In this document: piece after piece, positions 19,347 to 28,935 of the stretch
Numbering within the stretch: the stretch's first letter is position 1
Layout: each line of letters opens with the position of its first letter
DNA from: Candidatus Villigracilis saccharophilus
Lineage (GTDB): Bacteria > Chloroflexota > Anaerolineae > Anaerolineales > Villigracilaceae
Reading direction: 5' to 3'
NCBI GenBank assembly: GCA_016709305.1
Contig: JADJNA010000023.1
Coordinates: forward strand, 1 to 64,000
DNA length: 64,000 nt
Translations under genes and position numbers: made by a program
The notes under the pieces: model-generated
Told to the model about the DNA's origin: nothing
Databases searched by the model: none
What the model saw: the letters and a program-made list of their open reading frames with translations, nothing else

Positions 19347-22043
19347 ATGAATGATCTATTTAAGTCCCGTGACATATTGAAAGTGGGGAATAAGGAATAT
19401 GTTTTCTTCCGACTCGATGCGCTGGAGAAGGCCGGTCTCGTCAAGTTAAACAAACTTCCGTTCTCGATCCGCATCGTGCTTGAAGCGGCCCTGCGTCAAT
19501 GCAATGACCATGAGATCACGCAGAATGATGTAAAAAACATCGCCGCGTGGACACCGAAAGGCGCACGCCCCGGCATTCCCTTCCTGCCCGGCCGTGTGGT
19601 CATGCAGGATTTCACGGGCGTGCCAGCCGTCGTTGATCTGGCGGCGATGCGCGCTGCGGTTGCCCGCCTCGGCGGCGACCCAAAAAAGGTTAACCCGCTT
19701 GTGCCGGTGGACCTGGTCATTGACCACTCGGTGCAGATCGATTTCTTTGGAACGGAAGATGCGCTCAAGCGCAACACCGAAATGGAATTCCTGCGCAACC
19801 GTGAACGCTATGAATTCCTTAAGTGGGGACAAAAAGCGTTCAGCAATTTCCGTGTTGTGCCCCCGATGACGGGTATTGTGCATCAGGTCAATTTGGAAAA
19901 TCTGGCTGAGGTCGTGATGACAAAATTGGATGGCAAGGATGTACTTGCCTTCCCCGACACAGTCGTCGGCACCGATTCGCACACGACCATGATCAACGGT
20001 CTCGGTGTGGTGGGCTGGGGTGTTGGCGGTATCGAAGCAGAAGCCGTCATGCTCGGACAGCCGATGGACATGCTATTGCCCGATGTGATCGGTTTCAAAC
20101 TTTACGGCAAACTCAATGAAGGCGTTACCGCCACCGATCTTGTGCTCACCATCACGCAAATGCTCCGCAAGAAAGGCGTGGTTGATAAATTTGTTGAGTT
20201 CTTCGGCGAAGGTCTTAACAACATGTCTTTGACGGATCGCGCCACGATCGCGAATATGGCTCCGGAATATGGCGCCACGATGGGATATTTCCCTGTTGAC
20301 GAAGAGACGCTTCGCTATATGCGTCTGACTGGGCGCTCCGAGGAAATTGTGGATCGCACCGAAGCATACCTGCGCGCACAGGGCTTGTTCCACGAGGCCG
20401 GCACACCCGACCCTGAATATACAGACACGCTTGAACTTGACCTTGCGTCTGTCGTGCCCTCCCTGGCGGGACCCAAGCGCCCGCAGGACCGCGTCGCGCT
20501 GACCGATATGAAGGATACATTCCGAAAGGCATTGACCGCCCCGATCAAGGAACGCGGTTATGAACTTTCCGGCGAGGCATTGTCCCGCGAAGCCGATTTT
20601 GGCACAAACGGCAGCTCACAAAAAATGAAACATGGCGCGGTCGTCATCGCGGCGATCACCTCCTGCACTAATACATCCAATCCGTCTGTTCTGATCGCGG
20701 CTGGGCTTGTCGCGAAGAAGGCTGTTGAAAAAGGCTTGAATGTCAAGCCGTACGTAAAGACTTCGCTCGCGCCCGGCTCATTGGTCGTGACTGAATACCT
20801 TACCAGCGCGGGGTTGATCGAACCGCTTTCCAAACTTGGATTCAACGTGATCGCCTATGGCTGTACAACCTGTATCGGCAACTCCGGTCCGTTGCCGGAG
20901 GAGGTTGCCAAAGCGGTGACCAGCGCTGATCTGGTTGCATCGGCTGTCATTTCGGGCAACCGCAACTTTGAAGGCCGCGTGCACCCGCTTGTAAAGGCGA
21001 ACTATCTCGCGTCACCTCCATTGGTGGTGGCGTATGCGCTGGCCGGCACAGTGGATATTGACCTGAACAATGAGCCGCTTGGCATTGGCTCCAACGGTGA
21101 GGCTGTCTATCTCAAAGATCTATGGCCCAGCCAACAGGAAATCAGCGAAGCGATCGAGGCGAATGTGCGGGCAGAGATGTTCAAAGACAAATACGCAGAT
21201 GTATTCTCCGGTTCAGACATGTGGAAAGAGGTCAAGGTTGTGGAAGGTGATCTATATGAATGGGATGAAAACTCAACCTATATCCATCATCCGCCATACT
21301 TTCAGGAGATCTCATTGGATGTCAGCCCGGTCAAGGGCATTAGTTCGGCGCGTGTGCTCGGACTGTTCGGGGATTCCATCACCACAGATCATATTTCACC
21401 TGCCGGGAATATCGCCCCAACCAGCCCGGCCGGGAAGTTTTTACAGGAAAATGATGTCGCCCCCGCGTACTTTAATTCCTATGGCGCGCGGCGCGGCAAC
21501 GACCAGGTCATGGCGCGCGGAACTTTCGCGAATATCCGTTTGAAGAATGTGATGGTTGCTCCAAAAGAGGGCAACTTGACCAGGCATCAACCCGACGGCG
21601 AAGAGATGTCGATCTTTGACGCGGCGATGAAATATAAGGCTGCAGGCGTTCCTAGCATCGTGCTGGCGGGGAAGGAATACGGCACTGGCTCCAGCCGTGA
21701 CTGGGCAGCGAAAGGTCCCATGCTGCAAGGCGTGAAGGCAGTCATCGCTGAATCATTTGAGCGTATTCACCGCTCCAATCTCGTGGGCATGGGTGTGCTT
21801 CCGCTGAGATTCACTCAGGGGCAGAACGCCGAATCTCTCGGTCTGGATGGAAGCGAAGTGTTCGATATCGAAGGCGTCAACGACGAGATCGAGCCTCAAA
21901 GCGAGGTCACGGTTAAGGCCAGGAAACCTGACGGCAAGGTGGTTGAATTCAAAGCCACAGTCTTGTTGAATACATCCGTCGAAGTGAACTACTATCGAAA
22001 CGGCGGTATTTTACACACTGTGTTGAGAAATCTGGTGAAGTAG
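19347..22043 (+). CDS. acnA: aconitate hydratase, AcnA type
   Basis: Isomerises citrate to isocitrate through cis-aconitate in the TCA cycle. 898 aa, the normal length of the AcnA/IRP1 class. The [4Fe-4S] cluster cysteines are C440 (ITSCTNTSNPS), C506 and C509 (GCTTCIGNSG). FLPGRVVMQDFTGVPA near residue 80 and the swivel domain GKEYGTGSSRDWAAKGP near the end are intact. AAAGGAGTGAACC precedes the ATG. The gene stands alone between adenosine deaminase and a strong terminator. Confidence 0.96.
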   Translation: MNDLFKSRDILKVGNKEYVFFRLDALEKAGLVKLNKLPFSIRIVLEAALRQCNDHEITQNDVKNIAAWTPKGARPGIPFLPGRVVMQDFTGVPAVVDLAAMRAAVARLGGDPKKVNPLVPVDLVIDHSVQIDFFGTEDALKRNTEMEFLRNRERYEFLKWGQKAFSNFRVVPPMTGIVHQVNLENLAEVVMTKLDGKDVLAFPDTVVGTDSHTTMINGLGVVGWGVGGIEAEAVMLGQPMDMLLPDVIGFKLYGKLNEGVTATDLVLTITQMLRKKGVVDKFVEFFGEGLNNMSLTDRATIANMAPEYGATMGYFPVDEETLRYMRLTGRSEEIVDRTEAYLRAQGLFHEAGTPDPEYTDTLELDLASVVPSLAGPKRPQDRVALTDMKDTFRKALTAPIKERGYELSGEALSREADFGTNGSSQKMKHGAVVIAAITSCTNTSNPSVLIAAGLVAKKAVEKGLNVKPYVKTSLAPGSLVVTEYLTSAGLIEPLSKLGFNVIAYGCTTCIGNSGPLPEEVAKAVTSADLVASAVISGNRNFEGRVHPLVKANYLASPPLVVAYALAGTVDIDLNNEPLGIGSNGEAVYLKDLWPSQQEISEAIEANVRAEMFKDKYADVFSGSDMWKEVKVVEGDLYEWDENSTYIHHPPYFQEISLDVSPVKGISSARVLGLFGDSITTDHISPAGNIAPTSPAGKFLQENDVAPAYFNSYGARRGNDQVMARGTFANIRLKNVMVAPKEGNLTRHQPDGEEMSIFDAAMKYKAAGVPSIVLAGKEYGTGSSRDWAAKGPMLQGVKAVIAESFERIHRSNLVGMGVLPLRFTQGQNAESLGLDGSEVFDIEGVNDEIEPQSEVTVKARKPDGKVVEFKATVLLNTSVEVNYYRNGGILHTVLRNLVK

Positions 22044-22048
22044 AACGA

Positions 22049-22080
22049 AAGAGACAGCCAGAGCTGGCTGTCTCTTTTTA
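22049..22080 (+). terminator. intrinsic terminator after acnA
   Basis: AAGAGACAGCCAG pairs with CTGGCTGTCTCTTTT, a near-perfect 12-bp stem followed by T residues, 6 bases after the acnA stop. Confidence 0.85.
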
Positions 22081-22128
22081 TTTAAGAGTACAATACCGGG
22101 TATCTTGGAGTTGCTCAAGGAGAAAACC

Positions 22129-22749
22129 ATGGCAAAAACTTACATCGAGAATATGTTGGGCGAAAACGAGCGCATTATATTGGTCACGCGCCAGCATGGA
22201 TTCGTGCTTTTCAGTTCGATCATCGCGGAGATCGTTGTCACGCTGATCGTGATCGCGGCGTTCGTTGTCATGACATTATCCAATCCGCTGGCGGCATTTG
22301 GTTTTCTGCTCGCGCTGATTCCCCTGGGTATTATGACCTGGGATATTTTTACGTGGAATAACCACCAGTATGTCGTCACCAACCGCCGCGTGATCCAGAT
22401 CTCGGGCATCTTCAACAAAGCTGTGATCGACTCATCGCTGGAAAAGGTCACCGACATCAAGATGACCCAAAGTTTCTTTGGCAGGTTGTTCGACTACGGC
22501 GATGTCGAGATCCTGACCGCCAGCGAGATCGGAGTCAACCTGTTCAAGCGCATCGGCAACCCGATCAAATTCAAGACCGCGATGTTGAATGCCAAGGAAA
22601 AACTCGGCTACGAAGGGACAGGCGCTCACGCGCAGCGCCCTGTAAGCATCCCTGCGTTGATTGACGCGCTGGAGGAATTACGCAAGAAGGGCATCCTGAC
22701 CGGGGAGGAATTCAACGCGAAGAAGAAAGAGTTGCTGGCAAAGATGTAG
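22129..22749 (+). CDS. bacterial PH-domain membrane protein with SHOCT tail
   Basis: 206 aa from ATG 22129, which has AAGGAGAAAACC before it; an upstream in-frame TTG at 22105 is less likely. Two hydrophobic helices (about residues 23-45 and 50-70) are followed by WNNHQYVVTNRRVIQISG, the core of the bPH_2/YdbS-type pleckstrin-like domain. A C-terminal SHOCT motif follows (IDALEELRKKGILTGEEFNAKKKELL). Proteins of this class are membrane-associated, with unclear roles in envelope stress or oligomerisation. It is flanked by terminators on both sides, hence monocistronic. Confidence 0.85.
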   Translation: MAKTYIENMLGENERIILVTRQHGFVLFSSIIAEIVVTLIVIAAFVVMTLSNPLAAFGFLLALIPLGIMTWDIFTWNNHQYVVTNRRVIQISGIFNKAVIDSSLEKVTDIKMTQSFFGRLFDYGDVEILTASEIGVNLFKRIGNPIKFKTAMLNAKEKLGYEGTGAHAQRPVSIPALIDALEELRKKGILTGEEFNAKKKELLAKM

Positions 22750-22782
22750 ATTGCGGCGCATTTGGCACCTTCTAAAACGATA

Positions 22783-22818
22783 GAGAGACCATCACTTTGA
22801 GGGTGATGGTCTCTTTTG
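22783..22818. terminator. bidirectional intrinsic terminator
   Basis: GAGAGACCATCAC and GTGATGGTCTCTTTT form a 12-bp stem between two convergent genes; A and T runs on either side let it serve both strands. Confidence 0.8.
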
Positions 22819-22823
22819 TCATG

Positions 22824-24529
22824 TTAAGGTTGGGGCTGCCATTGTATTTCACCAAACCATTGAATGGTGTCAAAAGAGTTACTAAATTCGCTCGGCGTCC
22901 CTGTAAGTGGAATTAGTTTGGTGGCAGGATTTTCCATTAGCTTTTCTACATCTAAAAGATAAATAACAGGACCGTATCCGCTATTTCCTTTATACATGAT
23001 TGTACGTCCATCAGGAGACCAGAAAATCGGCAGATAGGCGCCATCACCTCCCTCTCCTGAAAACCTGGTTGATATGGGTAGCCTTAATAAGTGGGTAATT
23101 TGTTTTTTTTGTGTTGTCGCCTCGCGGTCAGCAAGATATAAATCGAAACCGCCAGCACAGAAGTTGGAGATTATCGAGAATCTTTCGTTCGGAGAAATAT
23201 ATTCACTTAATGAGTTGCCAGCGGTGGTCCTGCAAGTTTGGTGAGGGTTCATTTCACCCAGGCTACGTAAGGAATTGCCATCAGTTTGCATCCAGGTTCC
23301 CCAGAATTCCAAAAATACTGGAGGATCCATACGCATAAAGTAAAGTGTATTTTGGGGTTTCTCATATAAATGCCATGCCTGAACATTACTGATATTTTTT
23401 TCTGCATAGATCTGACGAATGAACAGCTTGTTAATGTCAATGCGATAAATTGCCGGTGTGGCAACACAGGTTTCACATTCGAGCCAGCTGTTTTCGGCGC
23501 TTGATGCATATATGGATTTTCCATCTTGCGACCAGAGCAGTTTTACTTGCCTGACCCGCGGGCAATTTCACGTTGGTTCGAGCCGTCATTATTCATGACG
23601 TAGATGGAGAGTTTTTCGCTAGAGAGTCTTTCAAAGGCGATCTGACTGCCATCCGGTGACCAGACGAAGCCCACATCCTGCGCGGGATCATTGGTCAATT
23701 GTCTTAGTTGCGGATCATTTCTGCCATCGGCATACTCCGTATAAATGTCATAGTTTCCACTGCTGGAGTCTGCGAATGCGATTTGTGTGCTGTTCGGCGA
23801 CCAGCTATATCCATAATTATCTGGGTCAGTGATTGGTCTTGTTATGGTTGAGTATCCGCCGATATCCGGGTTTGTTCTTATAAAATCACGTTTGTCGTTT
23901 TGTATTCGCAGAAATATAAGATTTTTCCCGTCAGGTGACCACTGCAGGTTCTCAAAAAGATGACCTGTATGATCCTCGTTGTTCGTTAAGTTCATGAATC
24001 CAGTCCCATCGGGATGGATCAAATAAACATCCTGGGTTATATCCAATGCTGTTGAGTCTGGCCAGGGAACTACTTTTCCTCCAATGAATGCGATCCACTC
24101 ACCGTTGAATTTGCCTGTTCCAATCGAAGGAACTGATTGGGGCATAATAATCTCAGCGGTTGGGTTGATTGCAGGAGGGTTTTGCACTTTCCCAATCAGC
24201 AAATTAAACAATACGCCGATAGCCAAAATGAAGGCAAGTCCGCCTAACACTTTCAGTCCGGTATTGATTTGGTTCGTCATAATGATCCTCCGTGATCGTG
24301 ATTGAATCGTTGTCATCACATTTCTGGAAGGACCGTCACTTGCATCCCATCTTGCCTGAAAGTTTTTTTGTAAACGCGCTTCGAGTGCGTTCAACTCGTC
24401 CGCTTCGGCGCGGCAGGAGGCGCATTCGCGCAGGTGCGTGTTTAGCAAGGCGCGCTGATTTTCACGGAGTAATCCGTCGGCAGCGGCGCGCAGATAACGT
24501 TGGGCTTGTTTGTGTGAAATCCCTGTCAT
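22824..24529 (-). pseudogene. anti-sigma factor fused to a TolB-like beta-propeller, one frameshift
   Basis: The N-terminus (from 24529) has a zinc-finger-like anti-sigma domain: the H-x3-C-x2-C pattern in THLRECASCRAE at about residues 26-37. One membrane helix follows at about 90-112, then an extracytoplasmic propeller built of repeats such as QWSPDGKNLIF, SWSPNSTQIAFADS and VWSPDGSQIAFE. The frame ends at 23543, but the same propeller continues in another frame from 23549 to 22824 (IFWSPDGRTIMY); one missing base repairs it to about 568 aa. It overlaps the ECF sigma gene by 4 bases (ATGA), so it is the cognate membrane anti-sigma factor, with the propeller probably acting as the outside sensor. 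Confidence 0.82.
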
Positions 24530-25077
24530 CTTGGCTCTTCTTTCAAGTAGGCACGTAATTTTTCACGTGCATGGTTCAGGCGGGAGTGGACTGTTCCGGG
24601 CGGGATGTTTAACATCCTGGCAATGTCAGTTATCGGCAGGTCATGATAGTAGCGCAGCACGATTGGGATGCGATGCTTTTCGTCGAGGCGGCGGAGCGCA
24701 TTCCAGATTTCGGCATCCGCTTGATTCTGCATGGCTGTTTTTTCGGGATGCTCAACCTCGTCGCGTAGGTGAAACAGACTCTGCAGGATCTGTTGTAACC
24801 GCCCGCGGGTTTTTCCGCGCTGCAAACGGGAACGGCACACATTGATGGTGATGCTGAACAGCCAGGTTTTGAAAGCCGCGTCCTCGCGGAACGATGAGAT
24901 GGCGCGCAAAGCGGCGAGGAAGGTTTCCTGCGTGCTGTCTTCCGCTTCGTCGGGATCTTCGAGAATTGAGAGTGCCAGTCGGTACACATCCTTTTGATAG
25001 GTATGCACCATTTTTTCGATGGCGAGTGAATCTCCCTCCCGGCATTGTTCAAGCCAGTGGCTGTTCATGACGATCAT
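24526..25077 (-). CDS. ECF-type RNA polymerase sigma factor
   Basis: 183 aa. Sigma-2 region: DVYRLALSILEDPDEAEDSTQ and ETFLAALRAISSFR at about residues 30-64. Sigma-4 helix-turn-helix: LPITDIARMLNIPPGTVHSRL at about 146-166. It lacks sigma-1 and sigma-3, as group 4 factors do. It redirects RNA polymerase to a stress or envelope regulon when released from the anti-sigma protein encoded immediately downstream (4-base overlap). Two start codons (25077, 25068) are equally possible. Confidence 0.92.
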   Translation of the reverse strand: MIVMNSHWLEQCREGDSLAIEKMVHTYQKDVYRLALSILEDPDEAEDSTQETFLAALRAISSFREDAAFKTWLFSITINVCRSRLQRGKTRGRLQQILQSLFHLRDEVEHPEKTAMQNQADAEIWNALRRLDEKHRIPIVLRYYHDLPITDIARMLNIPPGTVHSRLNHAREKLRAYLKEEPR

Positions 25078-25127
25078 TCTACTGGATTAGACACGGCCCG
25101 GGGTGAAAACCTTCATTTCCCCTGAAC

Positions 25128-25160
25128 AAAAAGGACTGGTCATTGCGACCAGTCCTTTTT
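25128..25160 (-). terminator. intrinsic terminator of the SPFH gene
   Basis: AAAAAGGACTGGTC pairs perfectly with GACCAGTCCTTTTT around a 5-base loop, 2 bases beyond the stop codon of the minus-strand gene. Confidence 0.85.
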
Positions 25161-25161
25161 G

Positions 25162-27126
25162 TTACTTCTTCTTTTCCATATCCTTGCGGATCTGTTCACG
25201 CAAGGAGTCGGCCTCAGGGGACCGTGGGGTCTTTGATGCTTCGTTCGCCATGGCACTGAAACGGTCTGACAATAACATCGTCAGCAAACCTTCCATCACA
25301 TTACTGCTCGTGCTTCCGCCTTCGCTGTTGTTACCGCCAACGACAACGCGTGGAACGACATCCACCCCTGACGATTGAATGGCCTCTGAGAAGCGGTTGA
25401 GCACCTGTTGCGTCACCTGGAATTGCGGGCCGCCATAAGCGCGGACTTGTTCTTCGGTGGCCAAAGCCTGCGCAATACCGATGCGGGCGATCTTCTCGGC
25501 TTCCGCTTCCGCCAGTGCGCGGATCTGCTGCGCCTGTTGCAGCGAGCGTTGATATTCTGCTTTACCCTGGTCTGTTTGGATGTTGATGTTCAACTCAGCT
25601 TCGGTCAATCTCGTTTGCATTTGCGCGCGCGATTGGGCTTCTTTTAGTTCGCGTTCCTTGACCGCGGCCTTCTCCTGCTGTGAGTAGGTTTCGACCTGCT
25701 CTTCAGCCACCTGACGTGAGCGCAGCTGATTCAGGATCGTCTCGATTTGAGTATCATTCTCCGGAGAGGAAGGAGTACCGATCAACACTTCTTCCAACTC
25801 CAGGTTGTAATGCTCAAATTTTTCCTTCATCTCTTTACTGGCCTGCTGTTGAATGGCACTGCGGTCCTGCAAGAGTTGAATGAGGGTGCGCGTCTGACCG
25901 ACATTCTTGAAGTAAGCGGAGACCATCGGGTCGAGGGTTTGTTCCACCAGTTTCTTGATATCGCCAAAACGTTGAATGACAAGCGGAGCCTTTTGATAGT
26001 CAATGTGGACAACCACCGAAAGCGGCAGGGACGGTTCGAACGCGTCCTTGGTGATGAGTGAGACTTCGGTTAGATTTTCATCATAGCGGTGCGCACCGAC
26101 CTCTGTGCGGATCCACTTAAGAATGATATTCGTTGTCGGGACGGAAACCACCTTGCCGGCATAAGTATTGAACGCATATTTACCAGGCAGGAGAGGTTCA
26201 CTCCAAACACCACGATTGCCCTTGGACACCAATTCACCGTGACGATAATCCTTGCCTGAAAGGTTCGCGCCTAGTTCGCCTGTGTAGGAAACGACCACAC
26301 CTACATTACCAACTTCAATGATCGTTTTCTGGATCGTCTCCACGGTTGCAAACAAACGGTTGACGTAGTAAGTGCCTTCGACAAGGACTTGCAATTGTCG
26401 GCCGCGCAGACCGCCGGCACGCAGGAAGTTATCGGCATCCTGAAATTTATTATGATAGGTGTCTGCCTGAGCAGGTTCATCGCCAACGACCGGGGCAATG
26501 ATCTCTCCCTGCCCAAGTGACGGGCCGTCATGCACGGTCACCACACCTATCGTGTCATCCGTATCCTTGATAACCACGGGACGAAAGCCGCCGCGCTGTG
26601 CGATCACTTCAGCCATACCACGGATTGTGTCGCCTTCTTCCTTGCTGAGCGCCAATGTATAGATGCGTTCTTCTGTGATCACAATGAACTGCACAAGGTT
26701 GAACGCGTACGTACCTTCACGCAAAATGCGGCGCTGCGGACCGCGTTGTCCGCCGTTCTTGAGAAAGGCTTCCACATCCTGAAAATCGGTCACAGATGCA
26801 TTTGAAGCCAGCACCTGCGCGGGATCCAACTGCTTGCCGTCACGTGCAAAGATATATCCGATCTTGCCCTGGGAAATAGTCACCAGAGGCATCATATGGA
26901 CAACATACTGGATCGGCATAAGGTAGTGCAGTCCACCGCGCAGGATGCGCGGCTGGTAACCAGCTTCGCCGTTTGTTGCGATAAACCCTGATTTTACAGA
27001 GCCTTTACCGCTAAATCGCTTCTCGATGATACCGATACGGTTGTTGGGGATGAATCGTATCCCGGATAGCATGATGAGAACCAGAATTCCAAGCACTACA
27101 TAACCCACAATAGCTAGTACTGACAT
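25162..27126 (-). CDS. SPFH/band 7 (flotillin-like) membrane protein
   Basis: 654 aa from ATG 27126, preceded by AAAGGAGAAAAA; an in-frame ATG 10 codons earlier is weaker. One N-terminal helix (about residues 3-21) is followed by a basic segment. Three related blocks come next, with the pattern G-x5-L-x2-G-x-Y-x-F/V-N (LREGTYAFN, LVEGTYYVN, LLPGKYAFN). An SPFH domain (LPLSVVVHIDYQKAP) and a long charged coiled coil (EEQVETYSQQEKAAVKEREL, ALAEAEAEKIARIG) follow, with a Gly/Ser-rich end. Flotillin-like proteins form membrane scaffolds; no partner NfeD gene is adjacent. It stands alone. Confidence 0.85.
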   Translation of the reverse strand: MSVLAIVGYVVLGILVLIMLSGIRFIPNNRIGIIEKRFSGKGSVKSGFIATNGEAGYQPRILRGGLHYLMPIQYVVHMMPLVTISQGKIGYIFARDGKQLDPAQVLASNASVTDFQDVEAFLKNGGQRGPQRRILREGTYAFNLVQFIVITEERIYTLALSKEEGDTIRGMAEVIAQRGGFRPVVIKDTDDTIGVVTVHDGPSLGQGEIIAPVVGDEPAQADTYHNKFQDADNFLRAGGLRGRQLQVLVEGTYYVNRLFATVETIQKTIIEVGNVGVVVSYTGELGANLSGKDYRHGELVSKGNRGVWSEPLLPGKYAFNTYAGKVVSVPTTNIILKWIRTEVGAHRYDENLTEVSLITKDAFEPSLPLSVVVHIDYQKAPLVIQRFGDIKKLVEQTLDPMVSAYFKNVGQTRTLIQLLQDRSAIQQQASKEMKEKFEHYNLELEEVLIGTPSSPENDTQIETILNQLRSRQVAEEQVETYSQQEKAAVKERELKEAQSRAQMQTRLTEAELNINIQTDQGKAEYQRSLQQAQQIRALAEAEAEKIARIGIAQALATEEQVRAYGGPQFQVTQQVLNRFSEAIQSSGVDVVPRVVVGGNNSEGGSTSSNVMEGLLTMLLSDRFSAMANEASKTPRSPEADSLREQIRKDMEKKK

Positions 27127-27339
27127 TTTTTCTCCTTTGTGCGCCGAATAACGCACAATACATAATTACGGATTTACCCATGCAAGGTTGCTAAATTTTA
27201 CTTCTCTGAAAGGTGATATGTAGCGCTCTTTTGTGCCATCTTGGATTCAATTCAGGTGGTCAAACCCGACCTGATATCTGCTTCTGTTTCAAAAAAAATA
27301 TCCCCTTTGAATTTCTTTTCCGCTCGTTCATAGGCATAT

Positions 27340-27370
27340 AGTGACAATCACTTCAAAGATGATTGTCACT
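27340..27370. terminator. hairpin downstream of the truncated gene at 27385
   Basis: AGTGACAATCA and TGATTGTCACT form an 11-bp perfect stem with a 9-base loop. There is no strong T run, so termination is only likely. The rest of 27127-27384 shows no gene. Confidence 0.5.
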
Positions 27371-27384
27371 TCTTAATTCTCAGT

Positions 27385-27505
27385 TTATTTCATGCTTTTA
27401 GCAATGGAAACCAATTCAACCAAGGAAATCAGCGGGATTCCTGCGCCGCCCGGAAAATTGATGGAGAATGCCATTTCACCTTCCTTCCAGCTGAGGGCAT
27501 AAGGA
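27385..27505 (-). pseudogene. C-terminal gene remnant beside the insertion element
   Basis: About 40 codons read on the minus strand as YALSWKEGEMAFSINF, a Gly-rich link, and LISLVELVSIAKSMK, ending at a TAA at 27385. The W-x-E/D-G...F-x-I...L-x-x-I-A-x-S-M pattern resembles the end of extracytoplasmic DUF4367-like domains. The gene is cut at its 5' side by the tnpB element. It may be the other half of the remnant at 28554-28775. Seen by hand translation; identity is tentative. Confidence 0.4.
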
Positions 27506-28553
27506 AAGAAATAATGTAAACGAACCCCCAGCTAAAGCAGGGGCTTTGTCCCTGAACACGAAGGTTCGAGACCATTGGCAGGTTTACTTCTGCCCTGACT
27601 GCGATATTGACAGCCGCTACTATGTCCGCATTGCCAGAGAAGTTGCAAGCGGTACAAAGGAAAACAGATTGAGACTTACGATTGGCTTTATCAACACAAC
27701 CACATTCGGGGCAGGTGCGCGAGGTGTTGCTTGGATCAACGAAGATCACAGGAACCCCCACGCGCTCGGCTTTGTAAACGATGTACTGCCTCAGTTGGTA
27801 GAACGACCAATTCGCATGTCTCGCTCTCTGCTTGCGTCCTTTTACGGGAGCCTCACGGATACCGCCCAATTCTTCAAGGGCGATCGCTCGATGAGTGTCA
27901 TACGCAATCTGTACGAGAATTTTGCTAATTCTATGGTTGGTTATTTTTTGAAACCGGGATTGAACGCCGGATATTTTCTTGAGTTTTCGTCTGGCGGATT
28001 TGGTCTGTTTCTTTTGCAAATTGCTTCTGCGATGTCAAACTTTCGGCGGTTATCTTCGATCGCCGCGCCGCTGAACCCGCCACCGCTTTTGTCTGCCCTC
28101 TACTGTCCAGAGGCTCAACTCCATCCTGTCCAGTTTGTAGGTCAGGATGCGGTCATCAAAAGCAATCGCGCCATGCGACTTGAAAGTACGTTTGACTTTT
28201 CTATCCAGCTTATAAGCATCTGCAACTTTCGAGATGCAACGCACAACCACCTGTGCGGTCAAGCCAAACATTTCCTTGACATCGTAATACGTAAGTTTGT
28301 GGATTGGAAATTGTTTGAATGTCTGACTATCCCACGCCTGTTGGCTGATGTAATTGCAGGCGGCGTTTGCAACCTCAAGAGTTTTACGAAGGGCTTGCGC
28401 TTGTTCAGGCGCAGGCAGGAGTTTTATTTGAGCGATCAATTTCATGGCGTGATCACACCGCAGCTTCAATCCATTGCAACTGCTCTAGCGAAAGCACATC
28501 GCCAGCGGCTATCCCTCTCCACTGCTAAAGCAGGGAGTTTCTTGCCGAGGTCT
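27506..28553 (-). mobile_element. decayed IS200/IS605-type element (tnpB only)
   Basis: A 1-kb element with a single tnpB on the minus strand and no tnpA. Both edges carry related hairpins with a TAAAGCA core: CCCCAGCTAAAGCAGGGG at about 27527-27544 and CTCCACTGCTAAAGCAGGGAG near 28515-28538. Such subterminal hairpins are the ends used by this family, and the right end normally also gives rise to the TnpB guide RNA. Edges are approximate because no target duplication is made. Since tnpB is broken, the copy is not mobile on its own. Confidence 0.7.
27520..28445 (-). pseudogene. tnpB: TnpB (IS605 OrfB) RNA-guided nuclease, internally deleted
   Basis: The N-terminal part (MKLIAQIKLLP to LSLWTVEGRQK) and the C-terminal part (KQTKSARRKLKKISG to the end) match TnpB. 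The middle, which would hold the first RuvC aspartate (D-L-G-I/V), is missing: after VEGRQK the sequence jumps to about FSGAAIEDNRRKF. A further one-base shift sits before HRRSNLQ. The RuvC Glu (ALEELGGIRE) and the zinc finger (CPECGCVDK ... CTACNFSGNAD) remain, and the third catalytic Asp is present. An in-frame start at 28469 is less likely. Without the first Asp it cannot cut DNA. Confidence 0.8.
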
Positions 28554-28775
28554 CGATGAAGAAAGGCCTCAATGAACGCACCGCATTCCATGTGAAGGTC
28601 AGCACCAGCCCTGCCAGGATGACAATAGCAGCCATTGCGGACTGTAAATCTGCAGAAATATTTTATGAAAGACCTCCCGCAGAATGATCACGGGAATGGA
28701 AGATGCCAGCAAAAGAAAAATACAGGCAGTGAAGATGATGTGTTTGCGGGAGGAATTCGAGAGATCGATGACCAT
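28554..28775 (-). pseudogene. N-terminal gene remnant interrupted by the tnpB element
   Basis: From an ATG at 28775 with AAGGAAAAA before it, the minus strand reads MVIDLSNSSRKHIIFTACIF and on through a hydrophobic helix to FLQIYSP. After a one-base shift it reads MAAIVILAGLVLTFTWNAV, a second helix, before running into the element at about 28553. It is a two-helix membrane protein start of unknown family, perhaps joined originally to the remnant at 27385-27505. Confidence 0.4.
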
Positions 28776-28894
28776 TTTTTCCTTATTCGATGTGACTCTA
28801 TTGTGGTGATTCTCTGTTTAGAAATCGACTTGCATAAACTCGATCACTTAGTGCGTCAGGGAACGAAGCTTGAAACTTCGGCACCTGATACTTT

Positions 28895-28924
28895 GACACT
28901 CCCCGAATAAATCTCGGTTATACT
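28895..28924 (+). promoter_or_regulatory. probable typA promoter giving a very short leader
   Basis: TTGACA near 28894 and TATACT at 28919-28924 precede the typA ATG at 28936 by only 11 bases. The spacing between boxes (about 20) is longer than ideal. No Shine-Dalgarno sequence is present, so a near-leaderless transcript is possible. Confidence 0.35.
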
Positions 28925-28935
28925 TTGCACCGCAT

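Noticed and set aside
27429..28469. An active RNA-guided TnpB system
   Set aside because: The first RuvC aspartate region is deleted and the frame is broken, so the nuclease cannot be functional.
27546..28559. A 337-aa plus-strand protein
   Set aside because: It is the antisense shadow of tnpB; the minus-strand frames carry the recognisable TnpB motifs.
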